A DNA stretch of 58,295 nt from the NCBI RefSeq assembly GCF_900606115.1, contig NZ_UWPJ01000040.1, positions 1-58,295 on the forward strand, read 5' to 3'. The stretch is from Pigmentiphaga humi (GTDB lineage Bacteria; Pseudomonadota; Gammaproteobacteria; Burkholderiales; Burkholderiaceae_B). Below, one piece after another: positions 27,527-36,526 of this stretch. How positions within the stretch are numbered: the stretch's first letter is position 1; each line of letters begins with the position of its first letter. The position numbers and the translations under genes are program-made. The notes under the pieces are model-generated. The model was not told where the DNA came from and made no database searches. It saw nothing but the letters and a program-made list of their open reading frames with translations.

Positions 27527-27781
27527 ATGTTCTTCCCACGTGACCTACCCACCTCGTTTGGAGATTGGCTAGAGCAGCAGCAGGAAAGCGGTGCGCCCGG
27601 CACGGATATCTCGGCAGCCACCACGGTTGATCAGCGTCTCCGTGCTGCCTTGGTGATCTGCACGGCGCTGTTCGCCTCGCCTTCGGAGAAGACTGTGGTT
27701 GCCGTCTTCGAACGCATCAACGCCTTGGCGGAAGCGCAGCGTATTCCCAAGCCTTCACGCTCCGCAGCGCCGTTGGCCTAG
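27527..27781 (+). CDS. Hypothetical 84-residue protein
   Basis: Short soluble protein (MFFPRDLPTSFGDWLEQQQESG... RIPKPSRSAAPLA) between the DUF932 and YqaJ genes on the same strand, 33 bases after DUF932. No motif recognised. Its position in a conserved-looking module supports it as real. Confidence 0.6.
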   Translation: MFFPRDLPTSFGDWLEQQQESGAPGTDISAATTVDQRLRAALVICTALFASPSEKTVVAVFERINALAEAQRIPKPSRSAAPLA

Positions 27782-27857
27782 CAGTTTCTCCTTCTTCTTC
27801 AACACGCCCGGTCGGACTTCGGTTCGCCGGGCTTTTTCATTTTCTGGAGTCCATGAC

Positions 27858-28859
27858 ATGAGAAGTTCTCTTGAATCGGTTCGCCCGGCCAGGCCTCGTC
27901 CGGCCTTGCGTCTGGTCGATACCCGCCGCATCGAGCGCGACGATTGGCTGGAGGTTCGCAAAGCGGGCATAGGCGGATCCGATGCCGCAGCCGCCGTTGG
28001 CCTGAATCCCTACAAGAGCGCGTTGGCGCTTTGGCTCGAAAAGACCGGCCGGGATGCGAATCTGGAAAAACCCGATCCGAAGGACACCACACAGCCGGTG
28101 TTCTGGGGTTCGTTGTTGGAGCCCATCGTGGCTGCCGCCTATACCCAGCAAACGGGCAGGCGGGTGCGCAAGGTCAACGCCGTGCTCCAGCACCCCACCG
28201 TGCCATTCATGCTCGCCAATCTGGACCGGGAAGTGGTCGGCGTTCCCGGGGTGCAGATTCTGGAGTGCAAAACGGCGGGAGAGTTCGGAGCCCGGCTGTG
28301 GCGCAATGGGGTACCCGAGTATGTGCAGCTCCAGGTTCAGCATCAATTGGCCGTGACGGGCAAGCAAGCGGCAGACGTTGCCGTGCTGCTGTGCGGTCAG
28401 AAGCTGGAGGTCTTTCGCATCCATCGTGACGACGAGTTGATCGCCCGGCTGATCGAATTGGAAGCGCAGTTCTGGGCCTATGTGACCAGCGACACGCCTC
28501 CCCCCGCCGATGGATCTGACTCAGCGGAAAAAGCGCTGCGATGCCTCTATCCGCAGGATACCGGTACCACGATCGATTTCAGCCATGACCGCATCCTCTC
28601 TGCGGCTTTCGCTGACCTGCAATCGGTCCGTCAGAAGATCGACGATCTGGCCGGCGAAGAAGCCAAGCTCAAGCAACGTTTACAGCAGGCCATGGGCGGT
28701 GCCACCAAAGCGATCTTCGAGACTGGAGAGATTTCCTGGAAACGCAGCAAGGACAGCAGGAGCATCGACCTCGAACGCATTCTTGGTGACCACCCTGCAT
28801 TGCGGGAACAGTACGCCATGACCAAACCCGGTTCACGCCGATTCACCATCCTGGCTTGA
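27858..28859 (+). CDS. YqaJ-type viral recombinase / lambda-exonuclease-like nuclease
   Basis: 333 residues of the PD-(D/E)XK YqaJ family, a 5'-3' exonuclease used in phage-type single-strand annealing recombination. Motifs: GIGGSDAAAAVGLNPYKS near residue 35, an early glutamate in FWGSLLEPIVAAAY, the catalytic aspartate in MLANLDREVVG and E-x-K in ILECKTAGE, then YVQLQVQHQLAVTG. A C-terminal coiled-coil-like helix (DLAGEEAKLKQRLQQAM) follows. The ATG at 27858 directly precedes the conserved region; an open frame upstream to 27699 overlaps the preceding gene. Confidence 0.9.
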   Translation: MRSSLESVRPARPRPALRLVDTRRIERDDWLEVRKAGIGGSDAAAAVGLNPYKSALALWLEKTGRDANLEKPDPKDTTQPVFWGSLLEPIVAAAYTQQTGRRVRKVNAVLQHPTVPFMLANLDREVVGVPGVQILECKTAGEFGARLWRNGVPEYVQLQVQHQLAVTGKQAADVAVLLCGQKLEVFRIHRDDELIARLIELEAQFWAYVTSDTPPPADGSDSAEKALRCLYPQDTGTTIDFSHDRILSAAFADLQSVRQKIDDLAGEEAKLKQRLQQAMGGATKAIFETGEISWKRSKDSRSIDLERILGDHPALREQYAMTKPGSRRFTILA

Positions 28860-28872
28860 AGGAGCAAGAACC

Positions 28873-29769
28873 ATGCTGAAAGGTTTGGCTATTACGCCTC
28901 CCGTCATCGGCCGTATCTCGATCGGTCGGGTCGTGGAGAAGAACGGCAAGCGCCTGCCGGAAAAGGACGATCAGTTCACCGTGACCACGCAGGTCCAGAA
29001 CCATGACGGCTGGGTGCTTCACCCCCTGGACGACACCTTGCGTAAGTCCTGCGTGGGCAAGCTGCGCTCGATTCCGGTGTGGATGTTGTTCGACGATCCC
29101 GACTTGAACCTGCGGGCCGAATATGCGCTCTTCGACCGGGAAACCGGCAGGCCGCAATGCGTTGGCAACGGCGAGACATGCCGCCGGGCCAGTGCGGAAG
29201 GCATCGAGACGCAACCCTGCCTCTCGCCCGATCTCTGCGCCTTGGGACGTAAGGCCGGGTGCAAGCCCTACGGTCGTCTCTACGTCATGCTGGGCGAGGA
29301 GGAGATGGCGGCGTTTGTGCTTCGAACAACGTCCTTCAACTCGATTCGGACGCTGGCCGCCAGGCTACGTTACTTCCATGCGGTCTCGGGCGGCGCACTC
29401 GCGACCATGCCGCTCGAATTGAAGCTGCGGGGCAAGTCCACGACGCAGAGCTACCGGACGCCCATCTACTACGTGGACCTGGTGCTGAAGTCAGGCGAAA
29501 CGTTGGAGAACGCGGTTGCGCAAGCCCACGAAACGAAGCGGCAGCGAATCGCAGCCGGGGTTGATCAAGCGGCGCTCGATCAAGCGGCTCGGGATGGCTT
29601 CAGTAACGGGGCATTCGAAGAGTCCGCTGAGGATGTGCCGGCGGTTGTCGAAGAGTTCTACCCCGATTCAGCATCCCACGAAGTCAGTCCAGGAAGCATG
29701 GCTGTCAACGAACTGCTGCGGGACAAGCTAACGCGGCGAACCCAGGTTGAACGGGGCTCGACATCATGA
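28873..29769 (+). CDS. Cys-rich metal-binding protein, Gp3-like
   Basis: 298 residues. A Cys cluster (C149-type region: RPQCVGNGETC, QPCLSPDLC, RKAGCKPYGRLYVML) is followed by an LRTTSFNSIRTLAARL block and a LELKLRGKSTTQSY strand. In databases such ICE proteins carry the vague name 'hydrolase or metal-binding protein'. From memory the layout resembles actinobacterial Gp3-like recombination directionality factors; that is inference. It follows the YqaJ gene by 13 bases with a GGAG ribosome site. Confidence 0.75.
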   Translation: MLKGLAITPPVIGRISIGRVVEKNGKRLPEKDDQFTVTTQVQNHDGWVLHPLDDTLRKSCVGKLRSIPVWMLFDDPDLNLRAEYALFDRETGRPQCVGNGETCRRASAEGIETQPCLSPDLCALGRKAGCKPYGRLYVMLGEEEMAAFVLRTTSFNSIRTLAARLRYFHAVSGGALATMPLELKLRGKSTTQSYRTPIYYVDLVLKSGETLENAVAQAHETKRQRIAAGVDQAALDQAARDGFSNGAFEESAEDVPAVVEEFYPDSASHEVSPGSMAVNELLRDKLTRRTQVERGSTS

Positions 29770-29897
29770 AGGCCCTGATCGTGAACATGGTTGTTGCCGT
29801 GCTGTTGCTGCTGGCTGCGCCGATCTTCTTGATCTGGAGTGGTGTCATGCTCCTGCTCGTGGTCTGGGCTGTGTTGGCCAAGTTGTTCGGACGCTGA
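29766..29897 (+). CDS. Small 43-residue membrane protein
   Basis: Starts with an ATGA overlap with the preceding stop, so translation is coupled. The sequence MKALIVNMVVAVLLLLAAPIFL... is almost wholly hydrophobic with one or two membrane helices and a basic end (KLFGR). An intrinsic terminator begins 12 bases after its stop. Function unknown. Confidence 0.6.
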   Translation: MKALIVNMVVAVLLLLAAPIFLIWSGVMLLLVVWAVLAKLFGR

Positions 29898-29908
29898 GGC
29901 GTTCCTTG

Positions 29909-29932
29909 CCCCGCTTGTGACGGGGTTTTTTT
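29909..29932 (+). terminator. Intrinsic terminator of the DUF932-YqaJ module
   Basis: Stem CCCCG / CGGGG with a 7-base loop followed by seven T residues, 12 bases after the last gene of the element. Confidence 0.85.
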
Positions 29933-30028
29933 ACCCTCGGCCAATAGGGATCTCTCTGGTTCCAGCCTTTTTAAATTGCTACACTGACAAGCAACATAGT
30001 TCCTAACGAATTTACGGCACGATCCGTC

Positions 30029-30118
<90 letters not shown>

Positions 30119-30136
30119 GAATCTCAGTACGAAAAG

Positions 30137-30167
30137 CGCAAAAACCGACCATCAGGTCGGTTTTTGC
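30137..30167 (+). terminator. Intrinsic terminator after tRNA-Ala
   Basis: Perfect stem AAAAACCGACC / GGTCGGTTTTT with a 4-base loop and T-run, about 20 bases after the right tRNA. It is probably the native terminator of the tRNA gene before the element inserted. Confidence 0.85.
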
Positions 30168-30327
30168 ATTTCAGATCAGCCGCGGGCCAGGCCGACTCAT
30201 CAGCCGATCCCGAATGGCGCGGGCAAGGCCATTGGCATCGATCCGTGGAAGAGCGCATGAGGCCGGGGCACTCGTGAGCGTCGCGCACGCTTCGCTGTAA
30301 CATGACGCACTCTCCCCCAAGCTCCAG

Positions 30328-31542
30328 ATGCCCCTCTCCACCCCGCACATCGTCGTCGACACCCAGACCATGCTTGCCGAACGCCTCAGCGGCATCGGCC
30401 ATTATGGGCTGGGCATCGCGCAGGCGATGGACCGGCTGGCCGCGGGCGGGCTGTTTTCCTATAGCCTGATCGCGCCTCGCAAGCTGTATGGGCGGGTGCC
30501 GGCGCTGCCGCTGCGCGCTTGCCGGGATGCCGTGCCCGTGGGCCGGCTGGCGGAGAAGCTGACCCACCAGATATTGAAGCGGCGGCTGGGCCTGTCGATC
30601 GACTGGCTGCTGCCCGAGGGCGCGTATTATTTTCCCGCCTTCAAGGTCCTGCCGATGAAGGCGCGCCCGACGAGCGTGGTCATCCACGACCTGGCCCACC
30701 TCGACGTTCCCGAGTGCGTCGAAGCCGGCAACGTCGCGTTCCTGGACTATGCGCTGCCCCGTTCGGTCGCGCAGGCGCGCAGCCTGATCGCCGTATCCGA
30801 GTTCACCCGGCAGCGCATCGTCCATCATTTCCAGGTGGATCCGGCGCGGATCCACGTCGCGCCTCCCGCGGTGGACCGCCGGGTCTACCGCCCTGTCGAT
30901 CCCGTGCAGGCCCGCGCGACGCGCGAGCGCTACGGGGTGGACTGCGAGGCCTATTTCCTGAGCGTCGCCACGCTGGAGCCGCGCAAGAACCTGCTGAACC
31001 TGATCGACGCCTTCGCGGCGCTGCCGCCGGCCGAGCGACGCCATTACGCGCTGGTGCTGATCGGCGCCAAGGGCTGGGACAACGGCGCGACGCAGGCGCG
31101 CATCGAGCAGGCCAGAAAGGCTGGCGCGCGTATCGTGCAGCCGTCGGGCTTCGTGGCCGACGAGGACATGGCGGCTTTTTACACGGGCGCGCAGGCGCTG
31201 GCCTTCGTGCCGCTGTACGAGGGGTTCGGCATGCCGCCGCTCGAGGCCTATGCCTGCGGCACGCCGGTTCTTGCCAGCCGGGTCGCGTCGGTGCCCGAAG
31301 CGGCGGGGGAACCGGCCCGCTACGTCGACGATCCCCGCGACGTCGCCGCGATCCGGGACGGCCTGCTGGCGTTGGCCGCACTCGGCCAGGCCGGGCGGCA
31401 ATCGCTGCAACCGGCGATGCAGCGGCACCTGGAACGGTTCGACTGGATGCACAGCGGCGCGGCGACGGTCTCCGCGATCACCGGCATTCCCGCCTCCGCC
31501 TTGCTGGGCAGCGTGGATTATCCGCCGCCCGCGGCCGCCTGA
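30328..31542 (+). CDS. Glycosyltransferase family 4 protein
   Basis: 404 residues with the GT-B fold of GT4 enzymes. The N-terminal domain has VVDTQTMLAERLSGIGHYG and VVIHDLAH. The C-terminal nucleotide-sugar-binding domain has LSVATLEPRKNLLNLIDAF and the E-x7-E motif in VPLYEGFGMPPLEAYACGTPV. It probably transfers a sugar from an NDP or GDP donor to a surface glycan; no other polysaccharide genes are adjacent, so the product is unknown. Confidence 0.88.
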   Translation: MPLSTPHIVVDTQTMLAERLSGIGHYGLGIAQAMDRLAAGGLFSYSLIAPRKLYGRVPALPLRACRDAVPVGRLAEKLTHQILKRRLGLSIDWLLPEGAYYFPAFKVLPMKARPTSVVIHDLAHLDVPECVEAGNVAFLDYALPRSVAQARSLIAVSEFTRQRIVHHFQVDPARIHVAPPAVDRRVYRPVDPVQARATRERYGVDCEAYFLSVATLEPRKNLLNLIDAFAALPPAERRHYALVLIGAKGWDNGATQARIEQARKAGARIVQPSGFVADEDMAAFYTGAQALAFVPLYEGFGMPPLEAYACGTPVLASRVASVPEAAGEPARYVDDPRDVAAIRDGLLALAALGQAGRQSLQPAMQRHLERFDWMHSGAATVSAITGIPASALLGSVDYPPPAAA

Positions 31543-31596
31543 CGATCAACGCTGCCGGCCGCGGCCCGGCCCCCGGGCTCCGGCCCGCGGCGCTGC

Positions 31597-32145
31597 TCAA
31601 TGTCCGGTGCTGTCGGCCTCCCGGCTGGCTTCGAACAGGAACCAGGTGCGGCGCTCGGTCTCGTCGATCCAGTTCTCGATCAGGCTGGCGGTGGCGATGT
31701 CCCGGTGCGTGTCGCACATCTCGTGCGCTTCGCGCAGGTTGCCGGAGAGCTGCTTGTTGTCTTCCCGCAGTTCGGCCAGCATGTCCAGCGGCTGCACGAA
31801 ATCCGCGTCGTTGTCGAGAATGCGCTGCTGGCGCGCGATGTGGCCGATGGACTTGATCGTCGGCCCGCCGATCTTGCGCACGCGCTCGGCGATGTCGTCG
31901 GTCATGGCGAATATTTCCGTGGCCTGCTCGTCCAGCAGCACGTGGTAGTCGCGAAAGTGCGGACCGCTCATGTGCCAGTGGAAGTTCTTGGTCTTCAGGT
32001 AGAGGGCGAAAACATCCGCCAGGATCGCGTTCATCACGCCGCTAAGGTCGCGGGTGGCCTCGGCGCTGAGGTCGCTGGGCGTGGCCAGCGGGGCGGCGCG
32101 GCGCTTTTTCAGCTTGGCCTGGCGTTCGGGATCGATGCGCTTCAT
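31597..32145 (-). CDS. Second Dps-family protein
   Basis: 182-residue ferritin-like Dps protein, distinct in sequence from the one at 7376. The ferroxidase motif KNFHWHMSGPHFRDYHVLLDEQATEIFAMTDDIAERVRKIG is intact, and the N-terminus is basic (KRIDPERQAKLKKRRAAP). Start choice: the ATG at 32145 has GGAG six bases upstream, whereas ATGs at 32157 and 32199 have no ribosome site. It is convergent with the glycosyltransferase gene. Confidence 0.9.
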   Translation of the reverse strand: MKRIDPERQAKLKKRRAAPLATPSDLSAEATRDLSGVMNAILADVFALYLKTKNFHWHMSGPHFRDYHVLLDEQATEIFAMTDDIAERVRKIGGPTIKSIGHIARQQRILDNDADFVQPLDMLAELREDNKQLSGNLREAHEMCDTHRDIATASLIENWIDETERRTWFLFEASREADSTGH

Positions 32146-32434
32146 GGAGAACTCCATTGATGGGTATATCGGATCTGACCAACCCTCGCGAAAGCGCACC
32201 CGGCTGCGATGCCATGGCCGCCACCGCGATACCGATTATGTCGGCCATGCCCCGCCGGATCAACCACGGCGCCCGGCTATTCCTGGCCGATGACCGGGGG
32301 TTTTTGCCCGGCCTGCCCATCCCGTTCTAATGGTTAACCCCAGGTCCATGCGCGAAACCGTGTAGACTAGCCCGCTGCAAGTTCCACGACGGCCTTGGCC
32401 CCCGCCTGGCAACCGCCATCGATACCGCCCGCTC

Positions 32435-33637
32435 TTGAACGCCGATCCCGCCCTATCCTCCCGCGCCTCGTGGCGCGCCCGACTGCTGATCACCGGCTCG
32501 CTGATGACAGGGGTGCTGGGCAGCAGCGTACCCACGCCGCTGTACCCGCTCTACCAGGCCAAGCTGCACCTGCCTTCGTTCACCACCACGGCCATCTTCT
32601 TCGCCTATGTCGTGGGCGTGCTGAGCGCCTTGCTGATCGGCGGACGGCTGGCCGACCGGGTCAAGGACCGGCGCAGCCTGATGCTGCCGGCCCTGGCCAT
32701 GGTGGCCGCGGGCGCGACGCTGCTTGCGCTGGCGCACGGGCTGGCCATGCTGCTGGCGGGCCGGCTGCTGGCCGGACTGGGCACCGGCACGCTGACCGGT
32801 GCCGCCAACGCCGCGCTGATGGAGCTCGAACCGCCCCAGCACAAGCAGCGCGCGGCGCTGCTCGGCACGGTCGCCTTCACGCTCGGCTCCATCGTCGGCC
32901 CCATCCTCAGCGGCGTGGCGCTGCAAAGCGGCTTCTATCCCACGGTCGCCCCCTTTCTGTTCATCGTCACCGTGACCGGTCTGGCCGGCTACGGGCTCTG
33001 GCGCCAGCCGCTGCCGCGGGCCGCCGCCACCGGCAACGCCGCGCCGCAGGCCCACGCCGCCGTCCACCCGCTGCCGGCGCGCCGGGTTGCGCGGCTCATG
33101 GCCTTGAGCTGCGGCACGCTGTTCTTCGTCTGGGGAGTCGGTTCCTCGCTGATGGCCGTGGGCCCCTCGCTGGGCGAGAAACTGCTTGGCATCCACGACT
33201 ACGCGCTCAGCGGCTACGCCAGTTCGCTGCTGGCCGCCTGTGCCGGCACGGCGCAGTTCTTCAGCCGGCGCATGTCCAGTTCCTCGGCGTTCCGCTATGG
33301 CCACATGACGTTCACGGCGGGACTGGTCTGTGCGGTGGCTTCGCTGCTGGCCACGCAAAGCTGGCTGATGGGAATCGCGGTGTTCATCACCGGCCTGGGC
33401 TTTGGCGCCACCTTCATCGGCGCGGCCGGCATCGTCAATCACATCGCCCCGCCGCAGCGCCGCGGCCTGATGGTCTCGCTGTTCTACATCGCCGGCTACG
33501 TCGGCAACGGCTGGCCCCTGCTGCTCGGCTACCTCACCGATCATGCCGGCCCCATGGCCGCGGCCATGACGCTGCTGGTCACCGCGATCGCCGCCTCTTC
33601 CTGTTTCGCGGCGATCGCGCGCCGCCGGCTGGTCTAG
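32435..33637 (+). CDS. MFS transporter
   Basis: 400-residue major facilitator protein with 12 predicted helices. The motif A loop is LIGGRLADRVKDRRSLM, and VLGSSVPTPLYPLYQ lies in helix 1. The frame opens with TTG, and no in-frame ATG lies before the first helix, so TTG is the likely start; the ribosome site is weak. Efflux of a drug or metabolite is a guess from the family. Confidence 0.8.
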   Translation: MNADPALSSRASWRARLLITGSLMTGVLGSSVPTPLYPLYQAKLHLPSFTTTAIFFAYVVGVLSALLIGGRLADRVKDRRSLMLPALAMVAAGATLLALAHGLAMLLAGRLLAGLGTGTLTGAANAALMELEPPQHKQRAALLGTVAFTLGSIVGPILSGVALQSGFYPTVAPFLFIVTVTGLAGYGLWRQPLPRAAATGNAAPQAHAAVHPLPARRVARLMALSCGTLFFVWGVGSSLMAVGPSLGEKLLGIHDYALSGYASSLLAACAGTAQFFSRRMSSSSAFRYGHMTFTAGLVCAVASLLATQSWLMGIAVFITGLGFGATFIGAAGIVNHIAPPQRRGLMVSLFYIAGYVGNGWPLLLGYLTDHAGPMAAAMTLLVTAIAASSCFAAIARRRLV

Positions 33638-33716
33638 GCCGAAAAGCCGGCCGGCGCAGCCCCCGCGCCGCCGCGATTTCCCCTAGACTGCCGCAAAAGA
33701 CGGCGGATCGGTTCCG

Positions 33717-35936
33717 ATGGATTACTCCACCAAGAACATCAAGAAATTCATCTACAGCCAGTATTTCTACATGGGGGTACGCCAGGCGCTGGGCGTGCTG
33801 ATGCCTGCGATCCTCATCCTGGGCATCTTCCACCATGCGGCGCTGGGCCTGGCCGCCACATTCGGCGCCATGTGCGTGGCCATCGTCGACCAGCCCGGCC
33901 CCTATCGCCACCGCCGCAACGAAATGCTGGGCTGCACGCTGCTGGGCACGATCGCCGCCGGCGTGACGGCGCTGGCCACGCCCTATCCGTTCGTGCTGTG
34001 GGCGGCCGTGATCGCGCAGTGTTTCGTGTTCTCGCTGCTGACCGTGTTCGGCCGCAAGGGAGCGCTGATCAGCTTCGGCTGCCTGCTGCTGATGACGATG
34101 ACCATGCACGACACCATGGATGCGCGCGGCGCCGTCGTCCATACCGCCGCGGCGCTGGGCGGCGGCCTCTGGTACACGGCGTTCAGCCTGCTGGTCAACC
34201 GGCTGTTGTGGTATCGCCAGGAGCAGCAGGCCATTGCGGTCTGCGTGTTCGCCTCCGCGGAATACCTCGAGGTCAAGGCACGCTTCTACGACCCGGACAT
34301 CGATATCGACGACAACTACGGCCAGTTGATCGTCAAGCAGGCCGCAGTGGCCGAGCAGCAGGAAGCCGCGCGCGACGTGGTCCTGCGCGAACTGCCGCGC
34401 AGCGCCGACCTGGCGCGCGACCGGCATCGGGTCATACTGTTCAACCTGTTCATCGACATCGTCGATCTGCACGAGACCATGGTGGCCGTGCACACCGACT
34501 ACGTGCAGATCAGGCGCGTGTTCAAGGATTCCGACCTGCTGGTGTTCTTCCGCGACATGCTGCACAAGCTGTCGCAGGATACCGAGTCGGTCGGGCTGGC
34601 GGTAACGCAGGGCGAACCCAGCCGCAGCCGGATCTCGGTCAAGGCCGAGATCCGCGCCATCGAATACGAAATCGAACTGCTCAAGCAGCAAGGCTTTCCG
34701 CAGGCCGAGCCGGAGGCCTACGCGGCGCTGATCTCCACCTTCCGGCGCGCCCGCAACGCCGCCTACATCGTGGAGCGGCTGCACCGCCACACCGACCTGG
34801 CCAACGTGGACGAACCGAGCTCGCTGCAGATCGACGCCTCGCTGCAGCGCTTTCTCTCGCGCCAGGATTTCAAGCTGGGCCGATTGACCAGCAATCTGCG
34901 CCTGGGCTCGCCCTATTTCCGCCATGCGCTGCGGGTCACGCTGGCGGCCGCCATCGGCATGACCGTTTCCAGCGAATGGCTGATGCCCCATCACATCGTC
35001 CACAGCTACTGGATACTGCTGACCATCCTGGTCATCATGAAACCGGGCTTCAGCCTGTCCTGGCAGCGCAATTTCCAGCGCCTGGGCGGCACGCTGATCG
35101 GTTGCGCGCTGGTGCTGGCGCTGTTGTTCTTCGTGCACAACAAGTTCGTGCTGCTGGCGGCGATGTTCGTCGCGGTAGTCATGGCCAACAGCCTGGTTCT
35201 GCTCTACTACGTGGGCAGTTCGGCCTTCAATACCGCCTTCGTGCTGCTGAGCTTCCACTTCCTGGCGCCGGGTTCGCTGCTGGTCGTGGGCGAACGCGTC
35301 CTGGATACGCTGATCGGCTCGATCATCGCGCTGGCCTGCAGCTACGTGCTGCCGTACTGGGAATACCGCTTCCTGCGGCCGCTCCTGCGCCATGCCATCG
35401 ACGCCAACCGCAGCTACCTGGAAGCCAGCCGCCGGCTGCTCGGCGCCTCGGTGGACAACGTCGACATGAAACTGGGCGACGTGGACTACCGGATCGCCCG
35501 CAAGAACGTCCACATCGCCTTCGGCAACTTCACCAATTCGTTCTACCGGATGATGCTGGAGCCCAAATCCAAGCAGCGCTCGGCCGCCCAGTTGAACAGC
35601 CTGGTCATCCAGTTGCACGACCTGTCCGCCCAGATCGGCGCCGCCGCCCCGCTGGTCGCGGCCCTGCCCGCGCTGCCGCCGGCATTGGGCACGGCGTTCG
35701 AGACGCTGGACCGGCAATTGCGCAGCGCCGCCGCCCGCAGGCCGGCGCCCGAGGACGAGGCCGAACAGGCCAAGCGGCTCTCCCGCGAACTCGACGCCGC
35801 CGTGGCCGACGCCCAGGCCAGGCCCGAGCCGGCCGAGGCCGAACGCGCGCTGCTTTTGCAGCAACTGGTCTACCAGGTCAAGCAAATGCTCAAGACGGCT
35901 GTCCTGGTGCGCGCCACGGCTTGCGAACTGGCGTAG
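33717..35936 (+). CDS. FUSC-family (YccS/YhfK-like) inner membrane protein
   Basis: 739 residues with two membrane blocks, about 20-170 and 395-540, each followed by a soluble region, the layout of YccS/FUSC fusaric-acid-resistance and aromatic-acid exporter relatives. Motifs include ATFGAMCVAIVDQPGPYRHR and VIMKPGFSLSWQRNFQRLGGTLIGC in the second block. The C-terminal 150 residues are helical and charged. Transport of an aromatic compound is inferred only. Confidence 0.83.
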   Translation: MDYSTKNIKKFIYSQYFYMGVRQALGVLMPAILILGIFHHAALGLAATFGAMCVAIVDQPGPYRHRRNEMLGCTLLGTIAAGVTALATPYPFVLWAAVIAQCFVFSLLTVFGRKGALISFGCLLLMTMTMHDTMDARGAVVHTAAALGGGLWYTAFSLLVNRLLWYRQEQQAIAVCVFASAEYLEVKARFYDPDIDIDDNYGQLIVKQAAVAEQQEAARDVVLRELPRSADLARDRHRVILFNLFIDIVDLHETMVAVHTDYVQIRRVFKDSDLLVFFRDMLHKLSQDTESVGLAVTQGEPSRSRISVKAEIRAIEYEIELLKQQGFPQAEPEAYAALISTFRRARNAAYIVERLHRHTDLANVDEPSSLQIDASLQRFLSRQDFKLGRLTSNLRLGSPYFRHALRVTLAAAIGMTVSSEWLMPHHIVHSYWILLTILVIMKPGFSLSWQRNFQRLGGTLIGCALVLALLFFVHNKFVLLAAMFVAVVMANSLVLLYYVGSSAFNTAFVLLSFHFLAPGSLLVVGERVLDTLIGSIIALACSYVLPYWEYRFLRPLLRHAIDANRSYLEASRRLLGASVDNVDMKLGDVDYRIARKNVHIAFGNFTNSFYRMMLEPKSKQRSAAQLNSLVIQLHDLSAQIGAAAPLVAALPALPPALGTAFETLDRQLRSAAARRPAPEDEAEQAKRLSRELDAAVADAQARPEPAEAERALLLQQLVYQVKQMLKTAVLVRATACELA

Positions 35937-35956
35937 CGCCCGGCGGACGCCGCCGC

Positions 35957-36409
35957 TCAGCCATGCGTCGGCCCCAGCCGTCCATGCTTGTGGCCGCTCT
36001 CGCGGCGCACGCTCCCCGGCGCGCTCGCCAGCCCTTGCAGGATCCCGCAATCGCCTTGGCCATCCTGCCTGCCGCATAGCTGGCGCAGGTCTTTCAGCGT
36101 TTTCTGCAGCGCCTTGAGTTCGGCGATGCGCGCCGCCACGTGGCCGATGTGCTCGTCGAGCAGCGTATTGATTTCGCCGCAGTTGCCGACCGGATCCACG
36201 CACAGCTGCAGCAGGCGCCGGATCTCGTCCAGCGTCATGTCCAGCGCCCGGCAGTTGCGCACCAGCAGCAGCCGCTCGGCATGCGCCTCGCCATAGACGC
36301 GGTAATTGCCGAGGGTGCGCGCGGGCTCGGGCAGCAGCCCTTCGCGTTCGTAGTAGCGGATCGTTTCGACCGGCGTATGGGTGCGCGCGGCCAGTTCACC
36401 GATTTTCAT
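35957..36409 (-). CDS. cadR: Cd(II)/Pb(II)-responsive MerR-family regulator
   Basis: 150-residue MerR-type activator. The N-terminal HTH reads MKIGELAARTHTPVETIRYYEREGLLP. The metal-binding cysteines are placed as in CadR/PbrR: one in LQLCVDPVGNCGEIN and two in LCGRQDGQGDCGIL. A His-rich tail (ESGHKHGRLGPTHG) is also typical. The ATG at 36409 has GGAG upstream; a longer frame to 36562 would cross the operator. It is divergent from cadA and controls it through the site at 36469-36499. Confidence 0.92.
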   Translation of the reverse strand: MKIGELAARTHTPVETIRYYEREGLLPEPARTLGNYRVYGEAHAERLLLVRNCRALDMTLDEIRRLLQLCVDPVGNCGEINTLLDEHIGHVAARIAELKALQKTLKDLRQLCGRQDGQGDCGILQGLASAPGSVRRESGHKHGRLGPTHG

Positions 36410-36468
36410 CACGACTCCAGCAGGCGGGAATGCTCTCAGCATACTGCCGGAGCCGGGCGGCACCCCGC

Positions 36469-36499
36469 TTGACCCTGTACCCACTACAGGGTTTCCAAT
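36469..36499 (+). promoter_or_regulatory. cadA promoter with MerR-type operator
   Basis: Perfect inverted repeat ACCCTGTA-N5-TACAGGGT (36472-36492) between -35 TTGACC (36469-36474) and -10 TCCAAT (36494-36499). The spacer is 19 bases, the long spacing expected for promoters that MerR-family proteins untwist on metal binding. Confidence 0.88.
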
Positions 36500-36526
36500 C
36501 GAAGCATGCCTACACGGAGCCTGCGG

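Noticed and set aside
27699-27857. 53-residue N-terminal extension of the YqaJ protein
   Set aside because: Overlaps the preceding gene and adds low-complexity residues; the ATG at 27858 precedes the conserved region.
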